Assembly (NCBI GenBank): GCA_947629795.1
Contig: CANRFC010000011.1
Coordinates: 1-64,000, forward strand
Reading direction: 5' to 3'
Origin: an uncultured Oscillospiraceae bacterium
Lineage (GTDB): Bacteria > Bacillota > Clostridia > Oscillospirales > Oscillospiraceae
Length of the DNA stretch: 64,000 bases
Shown: piece by piece, positions 29,312 to 38,398 of the stretch
How positions within the stretch are numbered: position 1 is the stretch's first letter
Layout of the letters: each line of letters opens with the position of its first letter
Notes under the pieces: generated by a model
What the model was told of the DNA's origin: nothing
Seen by the model: only the letters and a program-made list of their open reading frames with translations
The model's database searches: none
Translations under genes and position numbers: made by a program

Positions 29312-30496
29312 ATGGGACTTTTTCTTCAGACCGTGCTCTTTCCCGGCGGAAATGAGCTGCTCTGCCGCTCCAAGCTCCAGGTGGCCGTCCAGAAGGAGGA
29401 ATTCAGGCTGACCCTGGGCTCCTGCCGCTGGCATCTCTATAAAAAGGGCCCCGCCGTCCTGCTGAACGACGGCTGCTGCGGCTATGAGGACCTGGCCCAA
29501 GCCCTCTCCGCCCAGCTCCCCGGCCCGGTGATGCTCCTCTACATCTATGACGACGACTTCTGGGGCTACTGGCTCTGCCAGGGGGGCCGGGAGCTGGACT
29601 CCTTTGCCGCCCTTCCCGACTATTTTGAAGCCGGCTCGCCCCCCAACAAGCTGGGCAGCGCCTCCCTGGTGGCCCAGTCCTTCGGTGTGGAGGCCAAGGC
29701 CGTGGAGAACTACCTCATCCCCTGGACAGAAGAGCGGATAGGGAGCCTTGCCTACGAAGCGGATACCGCCACCATCGGCGACTGCTGGCAGCTCACCGAC
29801 TTTATGAAGGCCCTGGGCTTTGACTACGACCTTCTGGACCCCCAGCCCCAGGTGCCCCAGGAGCCGGAGGAGCCCCCCGCGCCGGAGCCGCCCTTCCCTT
29901 CCCCAAAGCCCTTTACCGGCTATATTCCCTATACTCCCCTCCGGGAACCGGAGGACCTGCCCAACGCCGTCACCGACCGGGAGTATGCCCTGGGTCGGGC
30001 GGAGGAGGTCCTGGATGTGGCCGGGGAGGCCGTTGCCTTTTTCCGGGGGATCGAGCTTGCCGAACAGTACCGGGACGCGGCGGAGCGGTTCACCGCCGCC
30101 ATCCAGGCCCACCCGGACCGGGCGGCCCTCTACATCCTCCGCTCCTTCTGCTGGAACCAGCTGGAGGGGGCCCTCTCCGGCAGGAGCCGGAAGCCGGACA
30201 TGGACCGGGACATGGGGAAGGTGCTGGAGCTGGAGCCGGACAACGTCATGGCCCTCCGGGCCCGGTGCCCCACGGCGGGGACCACCACCCGGTATCAGCG
30301 GCACATCCGGGACCTGACCCGTCTCATGGAGCTGGACCCGGACCACTGGGACACCTACCTGACCAGCCGGGCCTACCGCTTCCACTGGGTGGGGGACGAT
30401 ACCTCCGCCCGGGCCGACCTGGAGGAGCTGGTCCGCCGGAAGGCCCGGCTCACGGTGGATCTGAACTACCTTTTAAAGGAATTCGGGATGCACTGA
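29312..30496 (+). CDS. Hypothetical protein with C-terminal TPR-like region
   Basis: MGLFLQTVLFPGGNELLCRSKLQVAVQ...YRDAAERFTAAIQAHPDRAALYILRSFCWNQLEG. Confidence 0.7.
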   Translation: MGLFLQTVLFPGGNELLCRSKLQVAVQKEEFRLTLGSCRWHLYKKGPAVLLNDGCCGYEDLAQALSAQLPGPVMLLYIYDDDFWGYWLCQGGRELDSFAALPDYFEAGSPPNKLGSASLVAQSFGVEAKAVENYLIPWTEERIGSLAYEADTATIGDCWQLTDFMKALGFDYDLLDPQPQVPQEPEEPPAPEPPFPSPKPFTGYIPYTPLREPEDLPNAVTDREYALGRAEEVLDVAGEAVAFFRGIELAEQYRDAAERFTAAIQAHPDRAALYILRSFCWNQLEGALSGRSRKPDMDRDMGKVLELEPDNVMALRARCPTAGTTTRYQRHIRDLTRLMELDPDHWDTYLTSRAYRFHWVGDDTSARADLEELVRRKARLTVDLNYLLKEFGMH

Positions 30497-30613
30497 GCCC
30501 CTCCGCAACCACCGGTTGCGGAAGTTCCAGCCTCTGCTGGTTGACCGCAACCGCCCCCAGCCCGTAAAATGGGACCATGGCACAAGCCAAATCCGGCATA
30601 GGAGGAATGAGCG

Positions 30614-31177
30614 ATGACATTGGGCGAGAGCATCACCTATTACCGCAAGCGGGCCGGCCTGTCCCAGGAGGCCCTGGCCGAGAAGGTGGGGGTGTCCCGC
30701 CAGGCGGTGAGCAAGTGGGAGCTGGACGACGCCACCCCCGAGGTGACCAAGCTGGTGGCCCTGGCCGCCGCCTTCGGCATCACCACCGACCAGCTCCTCA
30801 GCGGGGAGCTGCCCCCGGAGGAGCCCCCCAAGGAGGCCCCGAGTGCCCCTGAGCCCCAGCCCCACCGGGGCGGCGTCTGGGGGAAGATCGACCGCATGGT
30901 GGGCAAATACGGCTGGCTGGCGGGGCTCTACATCGCCCTCCGGGGCGCCGGAGTGGCCCTGGTGGGCTTCTTTGCCCGGTACATGATCTCCCGGCAGCTG
31001 GGCATGTTCGAGGGCTTTGCGGGCGGCCTGGGCACGACGGCGGGCCTGGTCAGCGGCCCCATGGATATCTTCCGGGCCTTCCGGGTCCTGGTGACCGTCA
31101 TCGCCCTGGCGGGCGCCGCCGTGGCCGTGGGCGGCATCGTCCTGGCCGTCTGCCTGCGAAAAAAGGGGAAAGATTGA
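30614..31177 (+). CDS. XRE-family regulator with C-terminal TM segments
   Basis: MTLGESITYYRKRAGLSQEALAEKVGVSRQAVSKWELDDATPEVTKLVALAAAFGITTDQLLSGE. Confidence 0.92.
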   Translation: MTLGESITYYRKRAGLSQEALAEKVGVSRQAVSKWELDDATPEVTKLVALAAAFGITTDQLLSGELPPEEPPKEAPSAPEPQPHRGGVWGKIDRMVGKYGWLAGLYIALRGAGVALVGFFARYMISRQLGMFEGFAGGLGTTAGLVSGPMDIFRAFRVLVTVIALAGAAVAVGGIVLAVCLRKKGKD

Positions 31178-31185
31178 ATCGGAAC

Positions 31186-31215
31186 GCAAGGCCCCGCCTC
31201 TGGCGGGGCCTTGCC
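31186..31215 (+). terminator. Hairpin after the XRE gene
   Basis: GCAAGGCCCCGCC-tct-GGCGGGGCCTTGC. Confidence 0.6.
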
Positions 31216-31309
31216 GCGCAAAAAGGCGCAAGAACCCCCTTTCCAATTTTCCCCGTTGGGTGTATACTAAAGACAAGCTCCCCAATCACATTTGCAGGAG
31301 GTCACAGAT

Positions 31310-32644
31310 ATGCTCAATCTCGATCTTTCCAATGTCACCCCCTTCCTCGCCGCCGGCTGGCGCACCGGGGAGGAAAAGAGCCTGAAGCAGGCCCACGACA
31401 AGCTCCTCCACGGCACCGGCGCGGGCAGCGATTTCCTGGGCTGGGTCAACCTCCCCGCCGACTACGACAAGGAGGAGTTTGCCCGCATCCAGAAGGCCGC
31501 TGAGAAGATCCGCTCCGACTCCCAGGCCCTGGTGGTCATCGGCATCGGCGGGTCCTACCTGGGCGCCCGGGCGGTCATCGAGACCCTGACGTCCAACAAC
31601 TATAACCTCACCCGCAAGGGCACCCCCGCCATCTACTTCGCCGGCAACGGCCTGTCCGCCGACGCCCTCAACGAGGTCATCGAGCAGGTCAGGGACGTGG
31701 ACTGGTCCATCAACGTCATCTCCAAGTCGGGCACCACCACCGAGCCCGCCGTGGCCTTCCGCATCTTCAAGAAGCTCCTGGAGGACAAGTACGGCAAGGA
31801 GGGGGCCAAGGGCCGCATCTACGCCACCACCGACGCCAAGCGCGGCGCCCTCAAGGGCCTGGCCGACAAGGAGGGCTACGAGGAGTTCGTAGTGCCCGAC
31901 GCCGTGGGCGGCCGGTACAGCGTCCTCACCGCCGTGGGCCTGCTGCCCATCGCCGCCGCCGGCATCGACATCGAGGCCCTCATGGCCGGCGCCCGGGAGG
32001 AGATGGACCTGCTCCAGAAGCCCGGCATGGACAACCCCGCCTGGCAGTACGCCGCCGCCCGCCACGCCCTGTATGAGAGCGGCAAGAAGGTGGAGATCCT
32101 GGCCGCCTACGAGCCCGCCTTCCGCTTCTTCGGCGAGTGGTGGAAGCAGCTCTTCGGCGAGACCGAGGGCAAGGAGGGCAAGGCCCTCTTCCCCGCCAGC
32201 GTGGAGTTCACCGCCGACCTCCACTCCATGGGCCAGTATATCCAGCAGGGCGAGCGCCTGATGGTGGAGACCGTGGTCCGCTTCGACAAGGCCCGGACCA
32301 AGGTGTCCATCCCCGACGACCCCGAGAACGTGGACGGCCTGAACTTCCTGTCCGGCAAGGGCCTGGACTTCGTGGCCGAGCAGGCCCTCCGGGGGGTCAT
32401 CCTGGCCCACGTGGACGGCGGCGTGCCCAACATCCTGCTCACCGTCCCCGCCCGGGACGAGCGGTGCCTGGGCGCCCTCATCTACTTCTTCGAGTTCGCC
32501 TGCGGCCTGTCCGGCTACCTGCTGGGGGTCAACCCCTTCGACCAGCCCGGGGTGGAGGCGTACAAGAACAACATGTACGCCCTGCTGGGCAAGCCCGGCT
32601 ACGAGAGCCAGCGCAAAGAACTGGAGAAGCGTTTGGAGCAATAA
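31310..32644 (+). CDS. pgi: Glucose-6-phosphate isomerase
   Basis: [49 protein letters not shown]...[19 protein letters not shown]...[20 protein letters not shown]. Confidence 0.97.
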   Translation: MLNLDLSNVTPFLAAGWRTGEEKSLKQAHDKLLHGTGAGSDFLGWVNLPADYDKEEFARIQKAAEKIRSDSQALVVIGIGGSYLGARAVIETLTSNNYNLTRKGTPAIYFAGNGLSADALNEVIEQVRDVDWSINVISKSGTTTEPAVAFRIFKKLLEDKYGKEGAKGRIYATTDAKRGALKGLADKEGYEEFVVPDAVGGRYSVLTAVGLLPIAAAGIDIEALMAGAREEMDLLQKPGMDNPAWQYAAARHALYESGKKVEILAAYEPAFRFFGEWWKQLFGETEGKEGKALFPASVEFTADLHSMGQYIQQGERLMVETVVRFDKARTKVSIPDDPENVDGLNFLSGKGLDFVAEQALRGVILAHVDGGVPNILLTVPARDERCLGALIYFFEFACGLSGYLLGVNPFDQPGVEAYKNNMYALLGKPGYESQRKELEKRLEQ

Positions 32645-32787
32645 GAGGCCCCAAGAGGCCTGAGCCGCGGAGATTTGAAATTTTCTGTGAATTCCTACAA
32701 AACAGTTGCAACCTCGGCGGAAAAATGGTAGGATAATAGCAGAAGCCAAGCACCCCTTCGGGGAACAAACATAAGGAGTGATCAACT

Positions 32788-33201
32788 ATGGTTCGAGTCA
32801 TCATGGGGGTCAAGGGCACGGGTAAGACCAAGCAGATGATCGACCTCATCAACACCGCCGTGAAGAGCGAGAGCGGCAGTGTGGTGTGCATCGAGCGGGG
32901 CACCAAGCTGACCTACGATATCCCCCACGCCGTCCGGCTGGTGGAGTCCAAGGATTATGCCATCAGCAATTTTGACGTGATGCGGGGCTTTATCAGCGGC
33001 CTCCATGCGGGCAACTACGATATCACCCACGTCTTCATCGAGAGCCTGACCAAGATCGTGGGCTCCGACCCGGAAAATCCCCGGGTGGAGCAGTTCCTGG
33101 ACTGGCTCAACGAGTTCGGCGAGAGCAACGGCATCAAGTTCACCGTCACCATCTCGGCCGACACCGAACTGGCCAGCGAGGGCGTGCGCAAGTATTTCTG
33201 A
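32788..33201 (+). CDS. Small P-loop protein of unknown function
   Basis: MVRVIMGVKGTGKTKQMIDLINTAVKSESGSVVCIERGTKLTYDIPHAVRLVESKDY; Walker A-like GVKGTGKT. Confidence 0.75.
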   Translation: MVRVIMGVKGTGKTKQMIDLINTAVKSESGSVVCIERGTKLTYDIPHAVRLVESKDYAISNFDVMRGFISGLHAGNYDITHVFIESLTKIVGSDPENPRVEQFLDWLNEFGESNGIKFTVTISADTELASEGVRKYF

Positions 33202-33221
33202 GAATCGCCAAAACAGAGAAA

Positions 33222-33251
33222 GAGCCCGGACCGCCGGTCCGGGCTCTTTTG
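33222..33251 (+). terminator. Intrinsic terminator
   Basis: AGAGCCCGGACC-gcc-GGTCCGGGCTCTTTT. Confidence 0.85.
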
Positions 33252-33267
33252 ATCTCCGAGCGCAAAG

Positions 33268-33291
33268 GAGCCTGGGCGGCAGCCCAGGCTC
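33268..33291. terminator. Hairpin downstream of lepB
   Basis: GAGCCTGGGC-ggca-GCCCAGGCTC. Confidence 0.6.
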
Positions 33292-33305
33292 CTCTCTTTT
33301 TCTGC

Positions 33306-33902
33306 TTATTCCACCCCGCCGAAGTGGGAGAAGGGGAAGAGCACGCACCAGACCTTCCCCAGCACGTACCGCTCATCCACCGTGCCCAGATGCACGTCCC
33401 GGCTGTCGGTGGAGTGGTTCCGGTTGTCCCCCATGACGAAGATGGAGCCCTCGGGCACCGTCAGGTCCACGTTGGACATGGACGGGGTGGAGATCCGGGG
33501 GTCGTTCATGGGCTCGTTGATATAGGGCTCGTCCAGCTCGGTCCCGTCCACCGTCACCGTCCCGGCGTCGTAGTCGATGACCACGTGCTGGCCCCCGGTG
33601 GCGATGACCCGCTTGACCACGGGGGCGGCCATAAAGGAGGACTTGCGCAGCACCACCACGTCCCCCTGGGCGGGCTTGTAGCCGATGGACTGCAGCAGGA
33701 GCATGTCCCCCTGATGCAGGGTGGGCACCATGGAGGAGCCCTGTACCCCGATGAGCCGCCCCACCAGGGTGGACAGGAGCACCAGGGCCACCAGGATCAC
33801 AGTGAGGGTCTGGACCCAGAAATAGAGGTCGGTCTTCCACGAGCCCTTCTCCTGGCCCTCCTGGGGCTCCTCCCCCTGGGGCAGGACCTGGTCCTCGGCC
33901 AT
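33306..33902 (-). CDS. lepB: Signal peptidase I
   Basis: ...[71 protein letters not shown]...FVMGDNRNHSTDSRD. Confidence 0.95.
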   Translation of the reverse strand: MAEDQVLPQGEEPQEGQEKGSWKTDLYFWVQTLTVILVALVLLSTLVGRLIGVQGSSMVPTLHQGDMLLLQSIGYKPAQGDVVVLRKSSFMAAPVVKRVIATGGQHVVIDYDAGTVTVDGTELDEPYINEPMNDPRISTPSMSNVDLTVPEGSIFVMGDNRNHSTDSRDVHLGTVDERYVLGKVWCVLFPFSHFGGVE

Positions 33903-34024
33903 ACGCACACCTCCAAGTTCTCAAAACGGATGCCCCTATGATACCACACCGCCGGCCAAAAATCAACTGCCCCCATGTGAGGGGCCCGATGGCACCGCGC
34001 GCCGGGTCCCGGGGCCCGGCCTCC

Positions 34025-36301
34025 TCAGCCCGGCAGGCGCAGCACGGCGGCCCCCGCCGGAGCCAGCTCCCGCTCCCGCCCGTGGCAGGAGAAGAGCAGC
34101 ACCTGCCGCTTCCGGGCCACCGTATCCAGGACTTCCACCGCCCGGCGGGCCCGGTCGTCGTCAAAGGCGTCCAGCACGTCGTCCAGCACCAGAGGACAGG
34201 GCTCCTCTGCCGGGAGGGCTAGGTCGCACAGGGCCAGCCGGGCCGCCAGATAGAGCTGTTGGGCGGTGCCTCCGGAGAGGGTCAGGTCCCTCCGGGGGAC
34301 CGCCCCGCCCTCCTCCCGGGCGGCGGCCCTGAAGTCCCGTTTCACCGCCGCCGCGGCGTACCGCCCGCCGGTGAGAGCATGGAGGTACTCCCCGGCCCGG
34401 GCGTTGAGGGCGGGGGAGAACCGCTCCCGCAGAAGGGAGTCGGCCTCCTGCAGGCCCTCCAGGGCCAGGGCCAGGGCCCGGTACTCCCCCTCCCGCCGCT
34501 CCAGCTCCTCCCGGAGCTGGCTCCGCCGGGCGGTGAGCTCCGCCGGGTCCCCCAGGGTCCCCAGGGCCCCGGAGAGCTGGGCGGCGTTGTCGCTGAAGCG
34601 GTGCAGGTCGGCGTTCACGGTGTTCAGCCGGGCCTCCAGCTCCCCCCGGTCCCCCTGGGGGGCCTGGACGGGCACAGGAGAGATCTCCACCGCCGGGAGG
34701 GCGGAGAGGACCTTCTCGGCCGCCGCCGCGTTGGTCTGGGCCAGGCGCAGAGCCTCCCACCGCTCCAGGGCCCGATCCAGGGCCTCCTCCGCCCCGTCCA
34801 GGTCGGTGACCCGGGGGTCGAAGGCCCGCACAAAGTCCATCAGGGCCCCGGCGGCCTGGTCATACTGGGCCTGGAGCCCATCCCGCCGGGCGCTGACAGC
34901 TCCAAACTCCCCCTCCGCGTCCCGGGCGGCGGCGTATTTCCGCCCGTAGTCGGCGGCCTTCTCCAGAATACCCTCGGGGGTGGAGACGCCGTATTCCGCC
35001 AGCAGCGCGGCGGCCCGTTTCCCCTTGCCGCGGCCTTTCACCACGGCGATGGCCCCGCCGATGGCCGCGCCCAGGAGGGCGCAGGGGAGGAGGACCCACA
35101 GCATAGAGCCAAGGCCCGCCACACAGCCCTCCGTCAGCCCCAGGGCAAAGCCCAGCTGGGCCAGGGGCCCGGGTATGATGCAGGCCAGAGCGGCGCCGGA
35201 AAGAGCGCCCAGGAGCGCTCCCAGCAGCAGGAAAAGGAGGAGGGAGGACCGCCCCTGCAGCCGCCGGACCTGGTCATGGTCGGCCTGGGCTTTCGCCGCC
35301 GCCTGGTCGGGGTCCAACCCGGCAAAGTGGGGGTCGCTCTCCAGCGCGCCCTTTGCTTTTTCCGCCTGACTTTGGGCGGTGAGCAGAGCCTCATTCTGGG
35401 CCAGTAGAGACCGGTTCAGGCCGTGTAGAAGCCCAAAATCGGCCTGACCGCGCCGCAGATTTTCGGCGTTTGGGAGCCCCTCCACGGCCTTTTGGGTCTC
35501 CATGAGGGCCCTCTGGGCCCGGCTCAGCTCCTCCAGAGCTCCCGCCCGCCGCTGGGCCTGCTGACTGCGCTCAAAGTGGTCAAAAGCCGCCAGCCTGCCC
35601 TCCAGATCGGCCTTTTCGGCCTCCAGAAGTTCCCGTTTTCCCTGGGCCTCCTGACAGCGGCGCAGGGTGTCCTCCTGCCGGTCCAGGGCGGCGTCCACCT
35701 CGGCCAGCTCCCCCTCCAGCCGGGGCAGCAAACCGTTGCGGCTGTTGGACTTCCGGCGGTTGAGCCAGTCCTTCAGCCGCCGCTCCACCTGGGAGTAGGA
35801 GACCTCCTCCTCTCCGGTGCCGGCCAGGGCGGCCACCCGCTTTTCCAGGTCGGCGCTGGAGCTCAGAAGGGCTCCCTCCTCTCCCACGAAGGCGGTGCGC
35901 TCAAATACCTCCCGGCTTACTCCCACAAGGGTCTCGCCGCAGTTGTCGGCGGTGAGGCCGGCCACAGTTTCGCCGGTGGCGGTCCACACCGCGGAGAAGG
36001 CCCCCCAGGCCGCAGAGCCCTTGGGCCCCCGGTAGAGGGTGAGCCGCCGGCCTTGCCACTCCAGCTCCAGAGTGCCCTCCATGGCCGCCCCCGACCAGGG
36101 CTGCCAGCGGCCCTTTTCGGCCAGGTGGCCCTCCCTGTCCCGGTCCCGGGCGGGGAAGCCGTAGAGCATGGCCCGGAGGAAGGCGCACCAGGTGGATTTT
36201 CCCGCCTCGTTGGGGGCCTGGATGAGGGTGAGCCCGGCGCCGGGCTCCAGCACTGCGCGGTCCAGGCGGCCGAAGGTGGCGGTCATTTTCAGGATCTTCA
36301 T
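34025..36301 (-). CDS. YhaN/SbcC-like AAA ATPase with coiled coil
   Basis: MKILKMTATFGRLDRAVLEPGAGLTLIQAPNEAGKSTWCAFLRAMLYGF...LTLSGGTAQQLYLAARLALCDLALPAEEPCPLVLDDVLDAFDDDRARRAV. Confidence 0.88.
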   Translation of the reverse strand: MKILKMTATFGRLDRAVLEPGAGLTLIQAPNEAGKSTWCAFLRAMLYGFPARDRDREGHLAEKGRWQPWSGAAMEGTLELEWQGRRLTLYRGPKGSAAWGAFSAVWTATGETVAGLTADNCGETLVGVSREVFERTAFVGEEGALLSSSADLEKRVAALAGTGEEEVSYSQVERRLKDWLNRRKSNSRNGLLPRLEGELAEVDAALDRQEDTLRRCQEAQGKRELLEAEKADLEGRLAAFDHFERSQQAQRRAGALEELSRAQRALMETQKAVEGLPNAENLRRGQADFGLLHGLNRSLLAQNEALLTAQSQAEKAKGALESDPHFAGLDPDQAAAKAQADHDQVRRLQGRSSLLLFLLLGALLGALSGAALACIIPGPLAQLGFALGLTEGCVAGLGSMLWVLLPCALLGAAIGGAIAVVKGRGKGKRAAALLAEYGVSTPEGILEKAADYGRKYAAARDAEGEFGAVSARRDGLQAQYDQAAGALMDFVRAFDPRVTDLDGAEEALDRALERWEALRLAQTNAAAAEKVLSALPAVEISPVPVQAPQGDRGELEARLNTVNADLHRFSDNAAQLSGALGTLGDPAELTARRSQLREELERREGEYRALALALEGLQEADSLLRERFSPALNARAGEYLHALTGGRYAAAAVKRDFRAAAREEGGAVPRRDLTLSGGTAQQLYLAARLALCDLALPAEEPCPLVLDDVLDAFDDDRARRAVEVLDTVARKRQVLLFSCHGRERELAPAGAAVLRLPG

Positions 36302-37383
36302 GGGATATCCTCCCCATTCTCCAGGGCGGCCAGGCCGAAGCGCACCGCCCGCTCCAGGTCGGCGCGCTCCTCCTCGCTTTGGGCCCCGGCCAGCTTTTGC
36401 CGCATCTGCCGCAGGAACAGGCCGGTGAGGCTGTCCTCCCCCTCCCGCGCCCACAGGTCCCGGGGGACCTGGGTGTGGTCCCGGAGGGTCAGGGCCCAGC
36501 ACAGGCCCTCTCCGGCGGCCCGGAGGGCGGCCAGGTCCAGGCGCTCTGCCTGGCCGGTGAGGAGCACCCGGCAGATGTCCCGGGGGTCGCCGGCGGCCAG
36601 GGCGGCGCGGAGGGCCTGGGCCGGGTCCCTCCCGGTGAGGTCGCAGCGCAAAATCTCGTATTTCCGCTTACACAGGGGCAGAAACTCCGCCGTGACGGCG
36701 TTGTGGTCGTCGATGGTGACCCAGAGGGCCCCCTTGGGGCCGGTCTCGTCAAAGCCCCGGCCCTCGGGGCAGCCGGGGTAGGCCCAGGATGTGTCCCCCT
36801 CTTTTTGTAGGCCGCTGAAGGCGTGGATGTGCCCCAGGGCCAGGTAAGTAAGGCCGCTTTGGGCGATGTCCGCCCTGGGGATGGGGCCGTAGCGGCCGGC
36901 GCCGTCCACGTCCCCGTGGAGGACGGCCAGGGCCGGCTTGCCCTCCGCCGGGGCCCGGAAGCCCGCCAGGGGGGAGTCGTCCCGGTAGGGGGCGGTAAAG
37001 GCGGCGCCGTAGACCGTGCAGCCGGGGAGCTCCACCTTGTGGAGGGCGGCGTCCCGGAAGATGAGGACGTTTTTGGGCCAGAGATCCCTGGCGTAGAGGG
37101 AGGTCTGGGCGTAGAAGTCATGGTTGCCGGGGGCGATGAGCACCGGGGCGGGGATGCGCCCCAGGGCCGCTGAGAGGGCCTGGGCGGTCTCCCGGTAGGT
37201 CTGCCGGTGGTCCAGCAGGTCTCCCGCCAGGAGCACCAGGTCGGCTCCCCGCTCCAGGGCGGCGTCGGCCAGGGCGTCCAGCAGTTCCCGCTGCTCAGAG
37301 CGGCGCTGACGGGCCTGGTCGGCGGTGAGGGCGGCGAAGGGGGCGTCCAGGTGCAGGTCGGCGGCGTGAAGGATGTGCAGCAT
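36298..37383 (-). CDS. YhaO/SbcD-like DNA repair metallophosphoesterase
   Basis: MLHILHAADLHLDAPFAALTADQARQRRSEQRELLDALADAALERGADLVLLAGDLLDHRQTYRETAQAL. Confidence 0.92.
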   Translation of the reverse strand: MLHILHAADLHLDAPFAALTADQARQRRSEQRELLDALADAALERGADLVLLAGDLLDHRQTYRETAQALSAALGRIPAPVLIAPGNHDFYAQTSLYARDLWPKNVLIFRDAALHKVELPGCTVYGAAFTAPYRDDSPLAGFRAPAEGKPALAVLHGDVDGAGRYGPIPRADIAQSGLTYLALGHIHAFSGLQKEGDTSWAYPGCPEGRGFDETGPKGALWVTIDDHNAVTAEFLPLCKRKYEILRCDLTGRDPAQALRAALAAGDPRDICRVLLTGQAERLDLAALRAAGEGLCWALTLRDHTQVPRDLWAREGEDSLTGLFLRQMRQKLAGAQSEEERADLERAVRFGLAALENGEDIP

Positions 37384-37393
37384 GGCGGACCTC

Positions 37394-38173
37394 CTATTCC
37401 TCGATGTCCACCCGCTCCACGCCCACGCAGACCCGGTTGTCCACGTCGATGGTGAAGAGGACGGCGTTGAGCTTGCAGGGGCCGGGGGCGGCCTCGTACA
37501 GGCGGGGGAGGCCCCCCAGGAAGCGGTTGATGGACAGCTCGGGCCTGATGCCCAGCACCGAGTCCGTGGGTCCGGTCATCCCCAGGTCGGTGACGAAGCC
37601 GGTGCCCTTGGGCAGCACCCGGCAGTCGGCGGTGGGCACATGGGTGTGGGTCCCCCACACCGCCTGGACCCGGCCGTCCAGATACCAGCCCATGGCCCCC
37701 TTCTCGCTGGTGGCCTCGGCGTGGAAGTCCACCGCCACAAGGTCGGCGTCCATGTCCCGGAGGGCCCTGCCGGCGGTGAAGAAGGGGTTGTCGGCGTTGC
37801 TGTCCAGCTCGCACCGGCCGATGAGGTTGACCACCCCCAAGCGCACGCCGCCGGGGCCCTCAAAGACCCCCCAGCCCCGGCCGGGGCAGCGGCTGGTGAA
37901 GTTGGCGGGGCGGAGGACGCGGGGCTCGGCGTCCAAGTAGTCGGCGATCTGGGCCTTGCTCCAGGTGTGGTTGCCCAGGGTGATCACGTCGGCCCCGGCG
38001 TCCAGCATGGCCTGGGCCTGCTTGGGCAGGACCCCGATGCCGGCGGCGTTCTCCCCGTTGACCACGGTGAAGTCCACGCCTTTCAGCTTTTGCAGAGCCC
38101 GCAGCCGGCGCGAGAGCAGGTCCAGGCCCCCCTCGCCCACCACGTCGCCCACAGCCAGAAGATGGATGGTCAT
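37394..38173 (-). CDS. YmdB family metallophosphoesterase (TIGR00282)
   Basis: MTIHLLAVGDVVGEGGLDLLSRRLRALQKLKGVDFTVVNGENAAGIGVLPKQAQAMLDAGADVITLGNHTWSKAQI. Confidence 0.94.
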   Translation of the reverse strand: MTIHLLAVGDVVGEGGLDLLSRRLRALQKLKGVDFTVVNGENAAGIGVLPKQAQAMLDAGADVITLGNHTWSKAQIADYLDAEPRVLRPANFTSRCPGRGWGVFEGPGGVRLGVVNLIGRCELDSNADNPFFTAGRALRDMDADLVAVDFHAEATSEKGAMGWYLDGRVQAVWGTHTHVPTADCRVLPKGTGFVTDLGMTGPTDSVLGIRPELSINRFLGGLPRLYEAAPGPCKLNAVLFTIDVDNRVCVGVERVDIEE

Positions 38174-38296
38174 AGCTTGTCCTCCTCGGGAAATTCATGT
38201 AAGGCTATTATACGTGATTTTGGGGAAAAGCGCAATTGGAATTGGGGCGGGTCCCGCCGGCTGCCCCGGGAAATTGTAAACTTTCCTTGAATCCCC

Positions 38297-38325
38297 TTGA
38301 AATTTACCATGGAAAGGACTATGAT
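38297..38325 (+). promoter_or_regulatory. Sigma-A promoter of htpG
   Basis: TTGAAA-17-TATGAT. Confidence 0.75.
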
Positions 38326-38328
38326 GGG

Positions 38329-38355
38329 TTAGCACTCCAGGAATTGGAGTGCTAA
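38329..38355 (+). promoter_or_regulatory. CIRCE element (HrcA operator)
   Basis: TTAGCACTC-N9-GAGTGCTAA, exact consensus. Confidence 0.97.
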
Positions 38356-38398
38356 TACTTCGTTTTCAATAAATTAACGATATACGGAGGCAAAAACC

